A DNA stretch of 64,000 bases from Cladopsammia gracilis (taxonomy: Eukaryota > Cnidaria > Anthozoa > Scleractinia > Dendrophylliidae): NCBI GenBank assembly GCA_022457155.1, contig JAJGOT010000456.1, positions 312,501 through 376,500 of the forward strand. The letters run 5' to 3'. A model generated the notes under the pieces. That model searched no databases. It saw only the letters and a program-made list of their open reading frames with translations, and was not told the DNA's origin. The translations under genes were made by a program, and so were the position numbers. Shown here one piece after another: positions 56,557-64,000 of this stretch (position 1 is the first letter of the stretch; each line of letters opens with the position of its first letter).

Positions 56557-56749
56557 AAAGTGGTCACATGACCAGGTAAGTGAGTGGTATGCAACAGTAA
56601 ACAGTAAAATTAAAGTCGCTCACGAGTCACAGGTAACCCACTCGGCTGCAGCTAGTCTATCGCAGGGTTACTCTCCAGCATTCTGTCACCGGTACCCATT
56701 TATACACCTGGGTGGAGCTGAGAGAGACAATGTGGAGTAAAGTTTACTG

Positions 56750-56850
56750 TCTAAGAACAAAACACGACGGCAGAGACCACTCAGACCAGGCCTCGAACTA
56801 CCAACATTCAGACCTGAAGTCCAACACGCTAACCACTATACCACTGCACA
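56750..56850 (-). tRNA. tRNA-like sequence, source of the adjoining arrays
   Basis: On the minus strand GGTATAGTGGTTAGCG is A-box-like, TTGGA-CTTCAGG-TCTGA can form an anticodon-like arm (loop triplet TCA), and GTAGTTCGAGGCC is B-box-like. A CGTGTTTTG T-run follows. Weak pairing elsewhere suggests a pseudogene or SINE. Confidence 0.4.
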
Positions 56851-57012
56851 GGCTAACCACTCGACCACTCCACAGGCTAACCATTACACAACTCCACAGG
56901 CTAACCATTACACCACTCCACAGGCTAACCACTACACCACTGCGCAGGCTAACCACTACACCATTGCACATGCATACCACTACACCACTGCACAGGCTAA
57001 CCACTACGCCAC
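56817..57012. repeat. 24-bp array made of tRNA A-box segments, array 1
   Basis: Unit CCACTACACCACTCCACAGG plus CTAA. Its minus strand reads TAGTGGTTAGCCTGTGGAG, like the A-box part of the adjacent tRNA-like sequence. Confidence 0.85.
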
Positions 57013-57079
57013 CGCACCTCCACAATGTTACACAAAACCAAAACAATCACTCTGGCCAAACACAACAGACGCAGAAAAT

Positions 57080-57480
57080 CCAATGAACCAATCAGAACCC
57101 GAAGAAAATACATGTAGCCGGCGCCAAGCGCGGGAAAACGTGCGAGCAAGTCACGATTGGTTTAGCTTAATAGTTTTCAGTTGGTGTAATTTCTATTTGG
57201 GTTGAGTACTGAGTGACGCGAGTTTTTTTAACCAATCACAAAGCGTAGCAATGCAAACCAAAGCAGATACGAAAGCATTTTCGACGCTCAGTTGAAGGAA
57301 TCAGACTACTACGATAACTGTATTTTATAGTTCACTCTAAAGGCCAAACCTTGTGTCATGTAACGTGTAACGTTCGGAATTGATATATCGTAGTTTTATC
57401 GTAGTTTTACGAGTATGACCAGGGGCTTGCTTTATCATCTTAAAAGCAGAAAGAAAGAGTCGCCAAAAGCGATGAAAGCA
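57080..57480. other. No gene seen
   Basis: Spacer between the two arrays, non-coding. Confidence 0.45.
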
Positions 57481-57483
57481 AAG

Positions 57484-57800
57484 AAGAATAAACTGCACAG
57501 GCTAACCACTACACCACTCCACAGGCTAACCACTACACCACTCCACAGGCTAACCACTACACCACTCCACAGGCTAACCACTACACCACTCCACAGGCTA
57601 ACCACTACACCACTCCACAGGCTAACCACTACACCACTCCACCGGCTAACCACTACACCACTGCACAGGCTAACCACTACACCACTCCTCAGGCCAACCA
57701 CAACACCACTCCACAGGCTAACCACTACACCACTCCACCGGCTAACCACTACACCATTGCACATGCCCACCACTACACCACTGCACAGGCTAACCATTAT
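57484..57800. repeat. 24-bp array made of tRNA A-box segments, array 2
   Basis: About 13 units of the same repeat. The right flank of array 1 (CCTCCACAATGTTACACAAA) is duplicated after it at 57807. Frames on both strands are repeat artefacts. Confidence 0.85.
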
Positions 57801-57874
57801 GCCACCCACCTCCACAATGTTACACAAAACCAAAACAACCACTCTGACCAAACACAACAGAGAAAAATAACGGC

Positions 57875-58866
57875 TAAAAGACTCAGAGTTTCACCAGAAT
57901 GGCGAGTTTGATTTCTTGATCTGAAATTTGATGAACTGTAATCCACTTCCGTCATTGCAATCCTGCACTCATCACAAAACACTTGTCGTGTTTAATTTTG
58001 CTCTATGGAATCTTTTTTATCCGATTTAGTTGCATATGCAATGGCATTAGGCAATAATAATTATAACATGGAAACAAGGTAAGCGACATTTCGATATATC
58101 AGATAGCAATGCAATCATAAGCGCGAGCACAAAAGCATTTAGGGAAACGTTGAGGATATTCCTTTTCAAAACCAGGAAGACGAAATAATGATTTTTTCCT
58201 CGTGTTTACGTTTGTACTTGCATCACTGCTATTTTCCCTTGAAAGTCACTTATGCTATTCTTGTGTCCTTGTGAAAACTTTGAATTTTGTTCTGAACAAA
58301 TTATCCTACATTCAATGACCATTTGTTTCTTTATCTCACTTTACAGGAGCAGAAAAGGTTACAAGGTTAGGTAATTTTACACAACATCAGCAAAACAAAG
58401 AACTTAGCTTTCTTTTTACATCTGGAAGAACGAGGAGTGGACGGTCGGTGAAGACAACAAACCAAGCTGTACTTTGGATGTAATTTAATTAGCAAAAAGT
58501 AAGAAATTTTTTTTTTCGTGAAATGGCCATTTTATTCTCCGTGAAACGTGAAATGACAATTTTATTTTTCGTGAAACGTGATCGAGACCCCCCCTTTTAC
58601 CACCTTCCCTTTGTGTTCTTGTCATGAATTACTAATAAGTTTTAGTAGATACATGAAAACACGCTGTGACCAAAGAAAACTATAATGTATACAAATTTAT
58701 ACATAACGCTAAGATGGTGCATACATACGTGATTCACGTTTCGTGAGAGGATGATAACTTACTTTTGAGCAATACTGTAGCATAAAGGTATACAAATACA
58801 TTTTGGACTGTATATTGTACAACATCAGTTGAGTATTGCAACATAAGAATTAGCACATCATTCTTA
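57875..58866. other. Non-coding between Kunitz and SETD6-like genes
   Basis: May contain the last Kunitz exon from 58347. About 58520-58585 has two copies of CGTGAAACGTGA. The missing last exons of the SETD6-like gene were looked for here on the minus strand and not found. Confidence 0.45.
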
Positions 58867-59127
58867 CCATTTCCTCCATAAACTTAAACTTAGCATTCAG
58901 CAATTGTGTTGCCCTTGAGGACTGGCTGGCCTTTATTACCTCACACAATGCACTAATGGGAATGTCAACCTAACAGAAAAGACAAATCCCAGTCACTTTA
59001 TGTTGCAGTTACTCATAATACTGGACAAACAATAATTAAACCATCAACAAAACAAGAGGATATTATTTTGTTGGGGAGATAAAATTTATTACCTTGAGTC
59101 AACTTGAGTACCCATGGACGCGCATAG

Positions 59128-59510
59128 TGGGTTCACAGTGCAGTAGGTTCACAGTGCAGTAGGTTCACAGTGCAGTAGGTTCACTGTGCAGTAGGTTCAG
59201 TGTGCAGTAGGTTCAGTGTGCAGTAGGTTCAGTGTGCAGTAGGTTCAGTGTGCAGTAGGTTCAGTGTGCAGTAGGTTCAGTGCGCAGTAGGTTCACAGTG
59301 CAGTAGGTTCACTGTGCAGTAGGTTCACTGTGCAGTAGGCTCACTGTGCAGTAGGTTCACTGTGCAGTAGGCTCACTGTATAGTAGGTTCACTGTATAGT
59401 AGGCTCACTGTGCAGTAGGTTCACTATGCAGTAGGTTCACTATGCAGTAGGTTCACTATGCAGTAGGTTCACTGTGCAGTAAGTTCACTGTACAGTACAC
59501 TGTAGATTCA
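59128..59510. repeat. 15-bp minisatellite in a SETD6-like intron
   Basis: About 25 units of GTGCAGTAGGTTCAC with variants CAGTG, CTGTA and CTATG, between exons C and D. Confidence 0.9.
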
Positions 59511-60439
59511 CTACACAGTAGGCCTCTATACATTCCACCACTTTTTGTCTGTGTCTATTGTAGGCAATCGACTCTTTTGTCTGCAGGTTCTCATTAAGTT
59601 CTGGCAACCAGCTTAAAAACCAGCGACTTCGAACTTTGAGCTGCCATCTTTTCAGTGAAAAGGCTTAGTGTTAAACAAATCTGAATGAAGCCGCCTACTA
59701 TTATATCTCAACCGTCTACTCTAAAACTTAGTGAGAACCCTGTGTCTGTGTCTTCAATCATTTCGGCTTTTTCTTGGTGCTTTGATCATGAAGTGATGTA
59801 AAAAATAAGATTCCAAACAAAAACATTCTAAAAAAATCAATAGCCTTTCAACCAAAAATGGTTTCCAAAATACTAAGAAAATCCCTGCTTTTGTTTCTTG
59901 AAGAATCTATCCTGATTTATTTAATATGAAATTATTATAAAGAAATTATGGGCAACGCATACCATATCATAAGGATTTGGCAATTCATCTTCCACAAAAC
60001 CATAAGACTGAAGCAAGTGGCAGTTTGCAAGTTTGCCATATGTGTTAAAAATCTCCTGTCCCTAAAAAAACGGAATGGAGAAATTAAATGAAAATTAATT
60101 CATTAAAACAAAATAATTGGTTTCTATTTTTGAAAATAATAATATTATAGTAACTTGACAGCTATTTCATGATTATTGGGAAAAATAATTATCATTTTGA
60201 AGAAATGAGAAATACCCCAAAGATATATGTATACTCTTTTACAATATCTGCAAACATGAATTGCATATCGATTAGTCTATATTATTATTCTTTAACATGT
60301 AACATACATTTACATGTATATATTTTTAATAATCGGCCCTTTAAACCTCTGCTACAATTGAAAGTAAAAGATAGCACGATGAATAACATGAGTTTTACTA
60401 TGAACCTAAAACACACAACTGACAACAGAACATGTATAA

Positions 60440-61360
60440 CTTGGTAACCTCTATTAAGCGGCCACCCTCCATTAAGCGGCCACTTTCCAAAGTCCCGAAT
60501 TATTTGTCAGTAAAGTGCTGTACTCGATACCTCTATTCAACGGCCACCTCTATTAAGCGGCCGTGGCCACCTTTTTGCTGTTGCAAGTTTAGTATGTATT
60601 GTTTTTTTACCCCCATTAAGCGGCCAGCAAATTATCTTTTCAAGCGAAATGGTGACAGATAATATGAAGGTGATAGAAGTGAAGTCAGAAGTGAGTTGCT
60701 AAATGATGATCTAGACGTTCAGTTCGTTTCAGAAGACACCTCAATCAGATGACGACTACGACAAGGAATTAGAGGAGCCATCAATCAAGAGCCTTGCAGA
60801 GGCCATGCGCATCACCGATCAACTCCGACACTTTCGCATGCCCAGTTTCACGGTTACCAGGACCTTGCCCTATGTATCAGAAAGGCAAATGACTTGATCT
60901 CCTCGTTACAACTCTGAGTTCCACAACGGCAAACAGCATACGGATTATTTTAAATAAATCGTCCGTGAAATATTTTGAGCTAAAATTTTTACAGACTGTT
61001 GATGCAAAAAAGGCCTAAGAAACTTGATGTTTTGTTACATAGATTTGCATATTTTTCTGTACATACTCAACACTAAAATTACTGTACTTATCGACTACAT
61101 GCTCTCTGTGTTAGAGCTACAACTTTGCACGGACTTGAAATGCGCAAATACAGGGCACTTAATTTTTTGTTTCAGTGATTTTTGCATTTATCTTCACATA
61201 TGTTCACTTTTCAACAAGCGTTTTGCTATATTGAGGCAATAAAATTACGTTGACTGCCATTTCTATCCAATTTATATTGTACCTCTATTAAACAGCCAAC
61301 CTCTATTAAGCGGCCACTTTTCAAATTCCCGAGGGTGGCCGCTTAATAGAGGTCCGACTG
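60440..61360 (+). mobile_element. pogo/Tigger-like element with transposase remnant
   Basis: ACCTCTATTAAGCGGCCAC at the left and its inverse before CCGACTG-TA at the right are typical pogo-like ends. Inside, about 60740-60835 encodes EEPSIKSLAEAMRITDQLR, like the acidic C-terminal end of Tigger transposases. Most of the coding region is gone. It lies in the intron between SETD6-like exons B and C. Confidence 0.7.
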
Positions 61361-62262
61361 TACTTAGGCAGCCTTTATTAATAACTAACTAAAGGAACAC
61401 TAAACTGAAAAATTAGTATTAATAATACAGTACTAATAATACTAATAAATAGTACTAATAATACAGTGTACACTAGTGTACACTAGTGTACAAAGAGACA
61501 GATGACAAGGGTGGGGAGCGTGAACTTATTCTACCATGTGATCCAAGGCTGCCTGAGTCCTTTTTACATAAGTTTGTGATTTAGAAGAGCAACACCCAAG
61601 ACTAATGTTACCCATTCTGATTGTAAGAAATCTGACTTGTGTTAAATTAATTTGCAAAAGTTTTAACCCTTTCACTCCCAGAGTCAATTATGAAAACATG
61701 TAATATAGTTCTAACTTGTCAGTCTGTTGACGAAATCCTATGATGTGACCTTTCAAATGAAACCTCTTTGGCAGTACTTTTGCATGGTACCCTTTGTTTT
61801 TCAATATTTTATAAAATTAAGTTGGGGATTTTTCTTGAATTTTGATTGTTGGCACTCTTGGGAGTTAAAGAGTTTTAAATATAGTTTTGTCCTCACATAT
61901 AATCAGTTAGTACTGTTTTGACCCACCTTACCTTACAAATATGTTGTGTTGCCACCATAGACAAAGTTTTTGCACCAAACTCCAAGTGTGCATTATTGTT
62001 ACTGATGTGATTAAGTATGTCGGCCATTGGCCACCATTGCAGGGGCTGTATCATCATAATCATCGCCATCATCACTGTTTGGGCTATGTTCTGTAAAACT
62101 GTAGGCCATGACAAAAGCCGCCATAATGTTTGTACAGATTGATGGTGTGGAGGGACTCACTATAAAGGACAGTAAAGAAAATTGAACTGTAAACAAGGTT
62201 ATTCCAGGATGCAAAAGGAGAAAAATACAGTGAAAAGATATTACAACTGAACTTTTAAAGTA

Positions 62263-62890
62263 CAGTGAAACCTCTCTACAACAGCCACTCAGGACTGAAT
62301 TTTTAGACCAACCTTGTAGAGAGTTAGCTGCTGTGGGAAGGTTTCCAGTGATAGATGAAAAGATGGTAAAAGTGGGTTCACAATCAAGAATCATTCAGCC
62401 TTTTTTTTTTCTCAAATTACGAATCACATAATGTATTTTAAATAAGATGTTGTACAAAATAAACTCTGCTACACTGTACTTACTTGGTTTACATAATATT
62501 TATTTTTTAAATGCCTAGGTGCTGAGGTGCTTCCTCTCAAGTGACCTGACACTGTGCCAGGGAGGTCCTGGAAAAGCATTAGCCAGGTTGAAAGAATGCA
62601 TTTATTGCACACTAATTTTTGATCTACTAATTTGCAAGGATATGGGATGTTCAGAGTTAACACCATTACTTTAGACACAAGTTGATTGTTAGTTTTCAAA
62701 CATCTTAATTACCAGATTCATGATCCCCAGAATAAGACTATGCTAGACTATCAAATCACGGATAACTGCTAGTTTTTTAGTTCCTTTAACATGGTTACTA
62801 GCTCATTTTCAAAACCCATGTGTCACACATAACCTCCTTACCACCCTAAAAAAGTCAGAACAAGAAAACATGGCTGTTGTAGAGAGGTGG
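62263..62890. mobile_element. Second pogo-like element
   Basis: CAGTGAAACCTCTCTACAAC after TA is matched by TGGCTGTTGTAGAGAGGT at 62871. It sits in the SETD6-like intron between exons A and B. The right end is followed by a poly-T/poly-G run. Confidence 0.5.
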
Positions 62891-63151
62891 ATTTTTTTTT
62901 TGGGGGGGGGGGGGGGGGTGGTGGTCATCAGGGGAGGTTCATCTGCAACTTTGGATTTGAGTTTGCATTTACCTAAAATATTGCTGGTGTTTCTTAATAA
63001 ATGGCAGTAAAATGGTTTACTATTTTTCAATATGCTGAATATCAGATTCCACATCCTCGTCTATCCCAGTCCCCTTGAGCTCTCTGTCTCTCATCTTCTC
63101 CCCAGAACATGGGTTGATCCAGCACAGCGACATCACGCACAAGATTCAGAT

Positions 63152-63213
63152 ATGGCTTCCAACGAGATGTTGAATTAGTGTATACACTAATTCAACATCT
63201 CGTTGGAAGCCAT
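63152..63213. repeat. 62-bp perfect palindrome at the broken end of the SETD6-like gene
   Basis: The two 31-base halves are exact complements with no loop (centre GTGTA|TACAC). The half next to the gene encodes the first residues of exon A, so the outer half is an inverted copy of coding sequence. Confidence 0.95.
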
Positions 63214-63472
63214 GATTCCAAGTTGGTTTTTTATTGGAAAATATGTTATTTAGTACACCAACATTGGAATAATATTGGAATACTTAATTTTTTTCCACCA
63301 TGGGAAACAGTTTCTTGGTAAATCATTGGTATATCTGTTATTTAAAATTCCAAGTTGGATAATTATTGGAAAATATCTAAATTAGTACACCAAGATTGGA
63401 TTGATATTGGAAAACTTGAAATAATTTTTGACAATGGAGAAACATTTATTGGTAAATCATTGGTATATCTTT
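63214..63472. repeat. ~130-bp tandem duplication
   Basis: Two copies from GATTCCAAGTTGG/ATTCCAAGTTGG to AATCATTGGTATATCT. Confidence 0.85.
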
Positions 63473-64000
63473 ATATACCTTAAAATTTGTCTCGAGCTAA
63501 TATGATGTAAATTTTGGAAAACGAGTCGGTAAATTCGAAGAAAAGGCGGTAAAGGCCTCTTTTTCCACACCTTTACCACCAGAATATAAATGTGTGGCAA
63601 ATACGGCCTTAAGATAAACAAAAGATCTGTCTGCCCTACAACAACTTGTTTCAACTCTACCAATCGACAAACTGTTTCCCAAATTATAGAATTTTTGTTG
63701 GCATGTTAATAGTATTCGGTTGATCAGTGCGCGGTTGAAGGGAAATAGATTTAAAAATGGGTACGTTATATGACTTGAGAAAGACTTTTTGTCACTTTAC
63801 AGCAAATGTATATAGCCAGGAGGCCGTGGACTCCTGATGTAGCCCACTTCGAAAAATAGTAATAGACTGGTCGAGAGTATTGGTGAGAGCGCTTATGGAA
63901 TTATTTGGGGGAAGAATCAAATATCGCGGGACAGGACTCTGAGAGAAAGGTGGAATGTGATGGTGACTTCATGGTTTATTATTGGTCGAAAGAAGATCAG
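63473..64000. other. No gene seen
   Basis: Overlapping minus frames at 63457-63682 have no recognisable domain and do not continue the SETD6-like gene. Confidence 0.45.

Larger units (their letters stand above)
56576..58346 (+). other. Candidate 3' UTR intron of the Kunitz gene
   Basis: Eighteen bases after the stop codon a near-perfect donor CCAG|GTAAGTGAG occurs, and the acceptor CTCACTTTACAG|GAG at 58346 could open a non-coding last exon. The segment holds both tRNA-derived arrays. Confidence 0.45.
58868..63175 (-). pseudogene. SETD6: SETD6-like N-lysine methyltransferase gene, degraded fragment
   Basis: Four minus-strand exons are recognisable. A (about 63170-62973) has SRWKPYL and PMFWGEDER, then ILLPFIKKHQQYF. 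B (62159-61932) has AAFVMAYSF, then PMADILNH and NAHLEFG...MVATQHICK. C (60061-59963) has EIFNTYGKLANCHLL and YGFVEDELPNPYDM. D (58969-58868) has VDIPISALCEVIK. The NH and NTYG motifs are the SET-domain cofactor and catalytic core of SETD6, a nuclear lysine methyltransferase in vertebrates. All four splice junctions match in phase. Damage: extra single bases in B near 62128 and 62031, a frameshift near 63093 and two stops (about 63027) in A, a 5' end cut at the 62-bp palindrome, and no C-terminal exons. Clustered small indels could also be assembly error. Confidence 0.85.

Noticed and set aside
57415..57870. Overlapping frames on both strands across the 24-bp array
   Set aside because: 24 is a multiple of three, so any stop-free unit gives long frames. 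The peptide is a pure repeat.
62469..62699. Extra SETD6-like exon between exons A and B
   Set aside because: No similarity to SETD6, and splice phases of A (62973) and B (62159) already join directly. The segment lies inside a pogo-like element.

Overview
The window is repeat-dominated, intron-containing animal DNA, best matched to an anthozoan cnidarian and probably a stony coral. The evidence is an animal-type TPR-CHAT gene built of near-identical 40-residue repeats, a spliced secreted Kunitz peptide, exons of a SETD6-like lysine methyltransferase, a split-repeat DIRS-type tyrosine-recombinase retrotransposon, a non-LTR retrotransposon, and many short TTAA-flanked inverted-repeat elements. 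The species is an inference from gene and repeat content only.

Layout. 1-4.5 kb holds inverted-repeat elements. 4.56-7.75 kb is one arm of a segmental duplication whose partner starts at 11.47 kb and has been stretched to about 27.64 kb by insertions. Both arms carry a small spliced minus-strand gene, each copy with its own stop codon. The second arm is opened by a ~9-kb block made of two copies of a ~1-kb unit, the first split by a structurally complete 6.87-kb DIRS-like element (A1, Gag, RT/RNase H/MT-like, tyrosine recombinase, B1-A2-B2), and then by a 4-kb minisatellite. 30.7-35.3 kb is a minus-strand TPR-CHAT gene broken by one nonsense codon and one 2-bp deletion. 37-46 kb has tandem repeats, a possible P2X7-type C-terminal exon and a LINE with two MITEs inside its endonuclease region. 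46.5-49.8 kb is a ~65-bp satellite interrupted by nested TTAA elements. 51-54.9 kb has a hAT-like element, a 140-bp satellite and ~560-bp modules running up to the Kunitz promoter. The Kunitz gene (55.0-56.6 kb, perhaps with a non-coding third exon at 58.35 kb) converges on a degraded SETD6-like gene (58.9-63.2 kb, minus strand) whose introns hold two pogo-like elements and a minisatellite.

How the parts work together. There is no operon-like grouping. The only multi-gene unit is the retrotransposon: Gag, polymerase and recombinase exons all begin at phase-0 acceptors, and its termini fit integration of a circle at a shared ACT trinucleotide without a target-site duplication. An unoccupied paralogue of the target lies about 0.9 kb downstream. 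Among host genes, only the Kunitz gene reads as intact.
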